From positions 1 through 5,202 of the forward strand of contig JAQGKN010000173.1 in assembly GCA_028290085.1 (NCBI GenBank): DNA of 5,202 nt. Direction: 5' to 3'. The DNA comes from Hyphomicrobiales bacterium. Its GTDB lineage: Bacteria > Pseudomonadota > Alphaproteobacteria > Rhizobiales > Beijerinckiaceae. Made by a program: the position numbers and the translations under genes. The notes beneath the pieces are model-generated. The model was not told the origin of the DNA. It saw only the letters and a program-made list of their open reading frames with translations, and searched no databases. Shown piece by piece: positions 1-5,202 of this stretch (positions within the stretch are counted from its first letter, which is position 1; each line of letters starts with the position of its first letter).

Positions 1-525
1 GAACTCATCGCCACGCCCGGCCTGATGGCGGATGCTTTCAAGCTCGAGCCGCAGATCGAACTGCTGGCCCGGGATCTCGCGAAAGCGACCGACGTTCTCT
101 ACCTGGGGCGTGGCACCAGCTACCCGCTGGCGCTCGAAGGCGCGCTGAAGCTCAAGGAAATCTCCTACATTCACGCCGAAGGCTATGCGGCGGGTGAGCT
201 GAAGCACGGCCCCATCGCGCTGATCGACGAGAACATTCCCGTCATCGTCATCGCGCCCTATGACGGCGTTTTCGAGAAGACCGTCTCCAACGTGCAGGAA
301 GTCGCAGCGCGCGGCGGTCGCATCATCCTCATCGGCGATGCGCGGGCAGAACACGAGGCGTCCGTGGAGTTCTTTGCCGCCATCGCCATGCCCGACATGG
401 CACCCGATTTCGCGGCCATCGCCTATGCCGTGCCGGTGCAAATGCTCGCCTATCACACGGCTGTCGTGATGGGGAAAGACGTCGACCAGCCGCGCAACCT
501 CGCCAAGAGTGTCACGGTCGAATAG
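1..525 (+). CDS. glmS: Glutamine--fructose-6-phosphate aminotransferase (isomerizing), C-terminal part
   Basis: GlmS converts fructose-6-phosphate and glutamine to glucosamine-6-phosphate and glutamate in the cytoplasm, the first step towards UDP-GlcNAc for peptidoglycan and LPS. Only the last 174 codons are present; the frame is already open at base 1, so the N-terminal glutaminase domain and the first SIS domain lie outside the window. What remains is most of the second SIS (sugar isomerase) domain. It contains GRGTSYPLALEGALKLKE, then HAEGYAAGELKHGP, and the family's invariant tail DVDQPRNLAKSVTVE before a TAG stop. From the known E. coli enzyme, the catalytic residues Glu488, His504 and Lys603 correspond to Glu53 (bases 157-159), His69 and Lys169 of this fragment; all three are kept. 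The ATG at 25 is internal and not a start. The DUF502 gene follows on the same strand after 107 bp. I see no strong terminator between them, so read-through is possible. Confidence 0.98.
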   Translation, partial: ELIATPGLMADAFKLEPQIELLARDLAKATDVLYLGRGTSYPLALEGALKLKEISYIHAEGYAAGELKHGPIALIDENIPVIVIAPYDGVFEKTVSNVQEVAARGGRIILIGDARAEHEASVEFFAAIAMPDMAPDFAAIAYAVPVQMLAYHTAVVMGKDVDQPRNLAKSVTVE

Positions 526-632
526 ACTGGCGGCAGGCGCGCGGGTCGGAACGATCCTTGCTAGCTTGCAAAGACGGTCCCAAACGCCATCTTCGATGAC
601 GAACACGGGCCTCCCGCCCTGATGGAACAGAC

Positions 633-1358
633 ATGAACCAAGTCAATGAGCCCACCCTTGATGGCGTGGTGCACAAAACAGGCATTGGAGCCCGCATCCG
701 CGCGTGGTTCCTGACAGGCCTCGTGATCGCTGGGCCGTTGGCCGTCACAGCCTCGCTCGTCTGGTGGTTTGTCGACACCATCGACAATTGGGTGAAGCCG
801 CTCGTCCCGCCGACGCTGTGGCCCGACACCTATCTGCCCATCCGCGTGCCCGGCATCGGCGTGATTCTGGCTTTCGTGGGCCTGACACTGCTCGGCTTTC
901 TCGCTGCCAATCTGGCAGGGCGGACGCTGATCAAGCTCGGCGAGACCATTCTCGACCGCATGCCGGTGGTGCGCGGCCTCTACAAGAGCGTGAAGCAGAT
1001 TTTCGAGACCATCTTCTCGCAATCGGGCACGTCGTTCCGCCGCGTCGGTCTCGTGGAATTCCCGGGTAAGGGCATGTGGACCATCGTCTTCATCTCGGCC
1101 CCGCCTGCGGGCACCGTGGCGACGGCTCTGCCGGCGGGCGAGCACATCTCAGTCTTTCTGCCCTGTACGCCGAACCCGACAACCGGCTTCTACTTCTTCC
1201 TGCCGGCCTCGGACGTGATCGAAATCCCGATGACACCCGACGATGCCGCCAAGCTCATCATGTCGGCCGGCCTGATCCAGCCCGAAACCCAGACGGCGCT
1301 CGGCATGCTCGCCGAAACCGCACGCAAGCAGAAGGCCCTGGTGGATTCGGCTGCTTGA
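633..1358 (+). CDS. DUF502 family inner-membrane protein, function unknown
   Basis: A 241-residue protein whose pattern matches the DUF502 family of bacterial and plant membrane proteins. Two hydrophobic segments, at about residues 26-48 (FLTGLVIAGPLAVTASLVWW) and 74-95, look like membrane helices. They are joined by a loop with TLWPDTYLPIRVPGIG. The family hallmarks follow: DRMPVVRGLYKSVKQ at 108-122, a VGLVEFPGKGMWT strand region at 138-150, and LPCTPNPTTGFYFFLP at 176-191. The C-terminal region is soluble and helical, starting with a short MTPDDAAKLIMSAGL stretch at 200-214. The ATG at 633 has only a weak GGAA (624-627) five bases ahead, but the protein begins just before the first helix, as expected for the family. 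The gene lies downstream of glmS on the same strand and converges on recG. No biochemical function is firmly known to me for the family. The glmS linkage could hint at an envelope role, but that is only position. Family call is confident; role is not. Confidence 0.93.
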   Translation: MNQVNEPTLDGVVHKTGIGARIRAWFLTGLVIAGPLAVTASLVWWFVDTIDNWVKPLVPPTLWPDTYLPIRVPGIGVILAFVGLTLLGFLAANLAGRTLIKLGETILDRMPVVRGLYKSVKQIFETIFSQSGTSFRRVGLVEFPGKGMWTIVFISAPPAGTVATALPAGEHISVFLPCTPNPTTGFYFFLPASDVIEIPMTPDDAAKLIMSAGLIQPETQTALGMLAETARKQKALVDSAA

Positions 1359-1390
1359 GGGGCGAGCGTTCAAGTGGCCAGCGCCAGTTG

Positions 1391-1474
1391 CCGTTTTTGC
1401 GAGCGGAGCGAAGCAATCCAGAGCGAACTCGCGATTCTTGGATGGCTTCGTCGCTTCGCTCCTCGCCATGACGG
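1391..1474. repeat. Intergenic palindromic repeat element (REP/BIME-like), degenerate
   Basis: The 139-bp gap between the convergent DUF502 and recG genes holds an imperfect inverted repeat. The left arm (1391-1423) begins CCGTTTTTGCGAGCGGAGCG and continues AAGCAATCCAGAG. The right arm, read on the minus strand from 1474 to 1436, begins CCGTCATGGCGAGGAGCGAA and continues GCGACGAAGCCATCCAAGA. The arms match except for a 6-base GACGAA-type insertion, a one-base gap and a few substitutions. The centre holds a small GAG-CGAA-CTC hairpin (1421-1430). A further 6-bp inverted pair, GTGGCC at 1374-1379 and GGCCAC at 1473-1478, may mark its outer edges. The pattern resembles dispersed repeats I recall from Bradyrhizobium/Rhodopseudomonas-type genomes; only one copy is in this window. 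No T-run follows the hairpin on either strand (TTTTT lies before the left arm on plus), so it is not a classical intrinsic terminator, though the folded RNA could still insulate the two gene ends. Confidence 0.75.
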
Positions 1475-1497
1475 CCACAGCTTCGGTGCTTGAAAAA

Positions 1498-3603
1498 CTA
1501 ACCCGCCCGAAGCAGCCGGATCGCCTCGTCTCGTCCAAATAGATACAGCAGCAGCCGCACTGCCTTGCCGCGCTCTGTTGCCAAATCAGGGTCGGCATCC
1601 ACGATCAGACGCGCATCGTCACGCGCAACGGGCAGCAAGGCGCCATGCACGTCGAGGCTCGCGAGGCGGAAGCCCGGTGTGCCGGATTGGCGCGTGCCCA
1701 GCACTTCGCCTTCGCCGCGCAGGCGCAGGTCTTCTTCCGCGATGCGGAACCCGTCCTCTGTCTCGCGCATGATCTCGATGCGCGCTTGCGCCACCTGTCC
1801 GAGCGGCGATTTGTAGAGCAGCAGGCAGGTCGAACGCCCGGAACCACGGCCCACGCGCCCGCGTAGCTGGTGCAATTGCGCGAGGCCGAAACGCTCCGCG
1901 TGTTCGATCACCATGACGGTGGCCTCGGGCACATCGACGCCCACTTCAATGACGGTCGTGGCCACCAGAATATCCGTCTCGCCGCGCTGGAAGGCGGCCA
2001 TGGCCGCGTCTTTCTCGCGGCCCTTCATCTGCCCGTGCACGAGGCCGACGCGGTCGCCGAAGAAATGCGCCAGCACCTCCTGACGCTCGGTCGCCGCCGC
2101 GAGATCGAGATCCTCGTTCTCATCGACCAGCGGACAGACCCAATAAACCCGCGCGCCCGCCTTGATGGCGCGCGCAATCCCCGCCACCACTTCGTCCAGC
2201 CGCTCGATGGGCAAAGCGCGCGTGTCGATGGGCTGCCGCCCGGCGGGCTTTTCACGCAGCATGGAGACATCCATGTCGCCGAAATAGGTCAACACCAAAG
2301 TGCGCGGAATGGGTGTCGCGGTCATCACGAGAATATCGACCGCCTCGCCCTTCGATCCCAGCGCGAGGCGTTGATGCACGCCGAAGCGATGCTGCTCGTC
2401 CACGACCGCCAAAGCCAGATCGCGAAAACCGACGCTCTCCTGAAACAGCGCATGGGTGCCGATGGCAATATCGATCTCGCCGGATTCCAGCCCCGCCAGA
2501 GTGCGGCTACGCTCTGCTGCCTTGTCGCGCCCGGTGATGAGCGCGATGCGCAGGCCCACCTTTTCGGCGAGCGGCAGCATGCGTTCGTAATGTTGGCGCG
2601 CCAGAATTTCGGTCGGCGCCATCATCGTCGCCTGCCGCCCGGCTTCCACCACGGTCGCCATGGCGAGCAGGGCGACGAGCGTCTTGCCCGAGCCCACGTC
2701 GCCTTGCAGCAGGCGCAACATGCGCGTTTCCGCCGCCAGATCGGCGCGGATCTCGACCAGCGCCTCGCGCTGCGCGGACGTCTGCGTAAAGGGCAGGGCG
2801 GCTTCGATGGCCCCCGCGATGCGCCCGTCGCCGACGCTCGCCCGCCCACCGAGTTTGCGCATCCGCGCGCGCACGAGGCCCAGCGCCACCTGGCTGGCGA
2901 GCAATTCGTCATAGGCGAGCCGCAGCCGCGCCGGGTGCTGAAGGTTCAGCGCCTCCGGCCCTCCGGGGCGATGCAATGTGACAAGCGCCTCCGAAAAGCT
3001 CGCCCAGTTGCGCTGGGCAAATAGCGAGCTCTCGATCCATTCCGGCAGCAGCGGCACGCGCCCGAGCGCGCCCTCTACGGCCTTCTGAACCGCGCGCTGG
3101 TTCAGCCCCTCGGTCAGCCCATAGATCGGCTCGACGGGCGGCAGCTTGGCGAGGCCCTCCGCATCCAGCACCTTGTCGGGGTGGACCATCTGCAAATGGC
3201 CGTCCCACAATTCGAGTTTGCCCGACACCCAGCGCCGCGCGCCGATGGGCAGCGAACGCTCGACCCAATTGTGATTGGCGAGAAAGAACACCAGCAGCAC
3301 GTCGCCGGTCTCGTCCTCCACCAGCACGCGATAGGGCGCCTTGCTGTTGCGCCCCGTGGGGGGCCGATGGTCGACGACGGTGACCTCGAGCATGACCACG
3401 CCCTCGAGACTGGCCTCGGCGATCTGGGGCCGCGCGCGCCGGTCGATGCCGCTCTGGGGAAGGTGAAACAGGAGGTCAGCGATCCGCGCCTCCGCGCCGT
3501 TCACCGGCGCCAGCACCTTGTCGAACAGTTTCGCCGTCTTGGGACCGACGCCGGGAAGCGTCGCCACAGAGGCAAAGAGCGGGTTGAGAATGTCGGGTCG
3601 CAT
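1498..3603 (-). CDS. recG: ATP-dependent DNA helicase RecG
   Basis: RecG is a monomeric double-strand DNA translocase that reverses stalled replication forks and branch-migrates Holliday junctions and R-/D-loops. The 701-residue product has the normal family length and is intact. The N-terminal part has the LPGVGPKTAKLFDKVL hairpin-like segment (about 16-31), then the OB-fold wedge domain at about 65-165 that splits the junction. Helicase motifs follow in order: Walker A GDVGSGKT at 301-308, APTEILA at 329-335, GTHAL at 382-386, DEQH box at 402-405, TATPIPRT at 428-435, ATTVIEVGVDVPEA at 548-561 and motif VI QLRGRVGR at 579-586. The C-terminal RecG signature with EEDLRLRGEGEVLGTRQSG (about 623-641) is complete. 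Start choice: an in-frame TAA at 3613-3615 leaves only a TTG at 3609 or the ATG at 3603. I chose the ATG because it gives the usual family opening MRP. No clear Shine-Dalgarno precedes either. Divergent from sdhE-mfd and convergent with the DUF502 gene. Confidence 0.98.
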   Translation of the reverse strand: MRPDILNPLFASVATLPGVGPKTAKLFDKVLAPVNGAEARIADLLFHLPQSGIDRRARPQIAEASLEGVVMLEVTVVDHRPPTGRNSKAPYRVLVEDETGDVLLVFFLANHNWVERSLPIGARRWVSGKLELWDGHLQMVHPDKVLDAEGLAKLPPVEPIYGLTEGLNQRAVQKAVEGALGRVPLLPEWIESSLFAQRNWASFSEALVTLHRPGGPEALNLQHPARLRLAYDELLASQVALGLVRARMRKLGGRASVGDGRIAGAIEAALPFTQTSAQREALVEIRADLAAETRMLRLLQGDVGSGKTLVALLAMATVVEAGRQATMMAPTEILARQHYERMLPLAEKVGLRIALITGRDKAAERSRTLAGLESGEIDIAIGTHALFQESVGFRDLALAVVDEQHRFGVHQRLALGSKGEAVDILVMTATPIPRTLVLTYFGDMDVSMLREKPAGRQPIDTRALPIERLDEVVAGIARAIKAGARVYWVCPLVDENEDLDLAAATERQEVLAHFFGDRVGLVHGQMKGREKDAAMAAFQRGETDILVATTVIEVGVDVPEATVMVIEHAERFGLAQLHQLRGRVGRGSGRSTCLLLYKSPLGQVAQARIEIMRETEDGFRIAEEDLRLRGEGEVLGTRQSGTPGFRLASLDVHGALLPVARDDARLIVDADPDLATERGKAVRLLLYLFGRDEAIRLLRAG

Positions 3604-3634
3604 GGGCAAGCTTTAGGGCGCGGCGTCATGCCGG

Positions 3635-3657
3635 GCAAGGCTTGCAACAAGGCTTGC
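3635..3657. repeat. Tandem CAAGGCTTGC repeat forming a 23-bp imperfect dyad
   Basis: The ten bases CAAGGCTTGC occur twice, at 3636-3645 and 3648-3657, 12 bp apart. Each copy is itself close to a palindrome (CAAG-G-CTTG). The pair together folds as GCAAG/CTTGC plus CTTG/CAAG around a CAA loop, with a single G:G mismatch. A third shorter relative, CAAGCTT, lies at 3607-3613, just ahead of the recG ATG. The spacing is close to one helical turn and the site sits in the recG leader, so it could be a repressor or activator operator, or an RNA hairpin that limits recG translation. No known regulator is recognised, and chance duplication in a short spacer is possible. Confidence 0.5.
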
Positions 3658-3666
3658 GCCAAACCT

Positions 3667-3695
3667 CCTGACAGGCCCGCAACGCTGCTCTATAT
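3667..3695 (+). promoter_or_regulatory. Predicted housekeeping-sigma promoter for sdhE-mfd
   Basis: CCTGAC at 3667-3672 and CTATAT at 3690-3695 are separated by exactly 17 bp. Against the rhizobial housekeeping consensus CTTGAC-N17-CTATAT (as known from Sinorhizobium meliloti) this matches 11 of 12 positions. Transcription would start near 3702-3704, giving a leader of about 62 bases before the TTG start of sdhE. The -10 extends to the perfect palindrome CTATATAG (3690-3697), so the minus strand also carries CTATAT here. The matching -35 position on that strand (GGCTTC, 17 bp upstream) is poor, so any recG promoter at this point would be weaker. Confidence 0.72.
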
Positions 3696-3754
3696 AGCGG
3701 GCTGCATGCTGGACGAAGCCGTCCCGGCGGCATCGCCATATTCTCTGCACTTGC

Positions 3755-3759
3755 GGGAG
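3755..3759 (+). promoter_or_regulatory. Ribosome-binding site that decides the sdhE start
   Basis: GGGAG lies six bases before the TTG at 3766, an ideal Shine-Dalgarno position. The only nearby upstream in-frame ATG (3706) would begin about 3 bases after the predicted transcription start, leaving no room for a binding site. This favours TTG 3766 as the translation start. Confidence 0.65.
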
Positions 3760-3765
3760 TTCGCC

Positions 3766-4062
3766 TTGACCGAATCCTCCATCTCCAGCGCGGGTCTCGA
3801 CCCCCGCCGCCGCCGCGTTCTCTTCCGGTCCTGGCACCGTGGCATGCGCGAAATGGACATCATCTACGGGAAATTCTCCGATTCCGAGATCGCCAAGCTC
3901 AGCGACGCCGAGCTCGACGATTACGAACTGCTGATGGACTTGCCGGACCGCGACGTGCTGATGTTCGTTACCGGAGAGGCCGAGACGCCCGAAAGCTTCA
4001 ACACGCCGGTCTTCCGCCGCATGAAGGCCTTCCATACCCATTCCGGCCCGATCTTCGGCTGA
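3766..4062 (+). CDS. sdhE: FAD assembly factor SdhE (succinate dehydrogenase flavinylation; DUF339)
   Basis: SdhE is a small cytoplasmic protein that helps attach FAD covalently to the SdhA subunit of succinate dehydrogenase (complex II). The 98-residue product has the size and all-helical makeup of the family. It contains RRRRVLFRSWHRGMREMD at about 14-31, with the diagnostic RGxxE motif as RGMRE at 25-29. This is the surface that contacts SdhA. A second acidic helix, LSDAELDDYELLMDLPDRD (45-63), and the VTGEAETP segment (68-75) follow the family pattern. The start is TTG at 3766, supported by GGGAG six bases ahead and by the promoter position. The alternative ATG at 3706 would add 20 residues (MLDEAVPAAS...) with no family resemblance. 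The frame stays open much further upstream to about 3181, but that stretch is antisense to recG. mfd begins 9 bp downstream in the same frame, so the two are almost certainly co-transcribed. Confidence 0.93.
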   Translation: MTESSISSAGLDPRRRRVLFRSWHRGMREMDIIYGKFSDSEIAKLSDAELDDYELLMDLPDRDVLMFVTGEAETPESFNTPVFRRMKAFHTHSGPIFG

Positions 4063-4071
4063 CATCAGACA

Positions 4072-5202
4072 GTGACCGACTACAAGCGCGCTCTTGCCGA
4101 AATCGCCCGCGGCCATTCCCTGACTCTCTCCTCCGTGCCCGATGGCTTCGATGCCTTCGTGGCCGCGGATTTCGCGCGCCTTCTTGCGAGCAAGGCCCAT
4201 GGCCGCGCCGCCGTGCTGGTGCATGTCGCCCGCGACGGCCAGCGTGCCCGCGCCTTTGAGGAAGCCGTGGCCTTTGCCGCGCCCGATCTCGAATTGCTCG
4301 ATTTCCCGGCGTGGGATTGCCAGCCCTATGATCGCGTCTCGCCAAATGCCGCGATCGCAGCGCGGCGCATGACCGTGTTGTCGCGGCTCGCGCGCAGCAA
4401 TTCGTCTGAAGAGCGCCCGCGCATTCTCTCCACTACCGTCAATGCGCTGATGCAGCGCGTGCCGCCGCTGAAATGGATTTCGGCGGAAAGCTTTTCGGCC
4501 GCGCCGGGCAATGCCATCGAGATGGATTCGCTCGTCCGCTGGCTGGAGACGAACGGCTTCCTGCGTTCGAGCACGGTGCGCGAAACCGGCGAATACGCTG
4601 TGCGCGGCGGCATTCTAGATCTCTACGCGCCGGGAATGCTCGCGCCCATCCGTCTGGATTTCTTTGGCGACACGCTGGAATCGATCCGCGCCTTCGACGC
4701 CGAAAGCCAGCGCACGACGGGGCAGTTGCGCGCGCTCGATCTCGTGCCGATGAGCGAGGTGCAGCTCACCACCGAGACGATGAAGCGCTTCCGCCAAGCC
4801 TATATCACGCAGTTTGGCGCGCAGACGCGCGGCGACATGCTCTATGAAGCCGTAAGCGAAGGCCGCCGCCACGCGGGCATGGAACATTGGCTGCCGTTGT
4901 TCTACGGCACAGCCGACACGCTGTTCGATTACGTCGGCGATGCGCCGATCTTCCTGGATGCGCTGGCCGAAGACGCCGCCACCGAGCGTCTCTCGCAGAT
5001 CAAGGATTATTACGACGCGCGCAAGGAGCAGCACGATTCCGATCCCGCGCGCTCGCCCTACAAGCCGCTCGCGCCCGATGCGCTCTACCTGTCGCCGGCC
5101 GAATGGAGCCGGGCGCTGGAGACGGGGCCGACGCTGCGGTTCTCGCCTTTTGAGGTTCCCGCCGCCGCTAACGTCATCGATTGCGGCGGCCATATCGGGC
5201 GC
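4072..5202 (+). CDS. mfd: Transcription-repair coupling factor Mfd, N-terminal part
   Basis: Mfd recognises RNA polymerase stalled at DNA damage, pushes it off with its translocase motor and recruits UvrA for nucleotide excision repair. The first 377 codons are present and the frame is open at the window edge; a full protein is usually about 1,150 residues. The part seen is the UvrB-homology module. It includes LDFPAWDCQPYDRVSPN at 76-92, ETGEYAVRGGILDLYAP at 171-187, RLDFFGDTLESIRAFD at 194-209 then ESQRT, and the RRHAGMEHWLPLFYG block at 265-279 typical of Mfd rather than UvrB. No Walker A is seen in this module, as is normal for Mfd. The polymerase-binding and helicase domains lie beyond the edge. 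The start is the GTG at 4072: the sdhE TGA at 4060-4062 is in the same frame, and GTG is the first start codon after it (TGA CAT CAG ACA GTG). No clear Shine-Dalgarno is present, so translation may depend on ribosomes finishing sdhE. Confidence 0.96.
   Translation, partial: MTDYKRALAEIARGHSLTLSSVPDGFDAFVAADFARLLASKAHGRAAVLVHVARDGQRARAFEEAVAFAAPDLELLDFPAWDCQPYDRVSPNAAIAARRMTVLSRLARSNSSEERPRILSTTVNALMQRVPPLKWISAESFSAAPGNAIEMDSLVRWLETNGFLRSSTVRETGEYAVRGGILDLYAPGMLAPIRLDFFGDTLESIRAFDAESQRTTGQLRALDLVPMSEVQLTTETMKRFRQAYITQFGAQTRGDMLYEAVSEGRRHAGMEHWLPLFYGTADTLFDYVGDAPIFLDALAEDAATERLSQIKDYYDARKEQHDSDPARSPYKPLAPDALYLSPAEWSRALETGPTLRFSPFEVPAAANVIDCGGHIGR

Noticed and set aside
607..619. GGGC-CTCCC-GCCC hairpin between glmS and the DUF502 gene as a terminator
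   Set aside because: Only four base pairs and no following T-run, so it cannot be supported as a terminator.
561..1145. A 194-codon minus-strand open frame over the DUF502 gene
   Set aside because: It is in register antisense to a recognised gene, with low-complexity Arg/His-rich composition and no domain.
1870..3024. A 384-codon plus-strand open frame inside recG
   Set aside because: It runs in exact codon register antisense to recG, where stops arise only from the sense codons TTA, CTA and TCA. These are rare in GC-rich genes, so long antisense frames are expected. The protein is rich in His, Arg and Gln with no recognisable domain.
3604..3609. TTG at 3609 as the recG start, adding two residues
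   Set aside because: The ATG two codons later gives the usual MRP opening and needs no rare start; neither has a clear ribosome-binding site, so this is a preference, not proof.
3181..3765. Upstream extension of the sdhE frame, giving a 293-residue protein
   Set aside because: The extension is the register-antisense frame of recG followed by the promoter region; it has no family similarity, and the sdhE ribosome-binding site and promoter lie inside it.
3613..4224. A 203-codon minus-strand open frame across the recG-sdhE spacer, sdhE and the mfd start
   Set aside because: It is in register antisense to sdhE and mfd, crosses the predicted promoter and shows no family features.
4615..5193. A 192-codon minus-strand open frame inside mfd
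   Set aside because: It is in register antisense to mfd, whose protein motifs are unmistakable on the plus strand.

Overview
The window reads as an ordinary chromosomal housekeeping segment of a GC-rich alphaproteobacterium, most likely in the Rhizobiales/Hyphomicrobiales. Three things point there: the protein sequences; the gene order glmS - DUF502 - recG - sdhE - mfd, which I recall as common in that group; and an intergenic palindrome that resembles the dispersed repeats of Bradyrhizobium/Rhodopseudomonas-type genomes. I cannot name a species.

Layout: (1) 1-525, plus strand, the C-terminal part of GlmS, cut by the left edge. (2) 633-1358, plus, a two-TM-segment DUF502 membrane protein of unknown role. 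(3) 1391-1474, a degenerate inverted repeat in the gap where the DUF502 gene and recG converge. (4) 1498-3603, minus, a complete RecG helicase. (5) 3604-3765, the divergent regulatory region between recG and sdhE. It carries a near-consensus rhizobial-type promoter for the plus strand, a palindromic CTATATAG at its -10, and a tandem CAAGGCTTG dyad near recG. (6) 3766-4062, plus, sdhE, with a TTG start behind a good ribosome-binding site. (7) 4072-5202, plus, the N-terminal 377 residues of Mfd. This gene runs off the right edge and, having no stop in the window, is easy to miss in a stop-to-stop ORF list.

How the genes relate: recG (fork and Holliday-junction remodelling) and mfd (removal of stalled RNA polymerase and recruitment of excision repair) are both genome-maintenance helicases. 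They are transcribed away from each other from one shared 160-bp region. sdhE encodes the FAD-attachment factor for succinate dehydrogenase. It sits 9 bp upstream of mfd, in the same reading frame, and almost certainly shares its transcript. glmS makes glucosamine-6-phosphate for the cell envelope, and the DUF502 gene follows it on the same strand.

I found no mobile element, CRISPR array, tRNA, rRNA or defence system. I do not see a previously undescribed system here. The most interesting signals are regulatory: the divergent promoter region and its dyad, the non-ATG starts that agree with it, and the intergenic palindrome.
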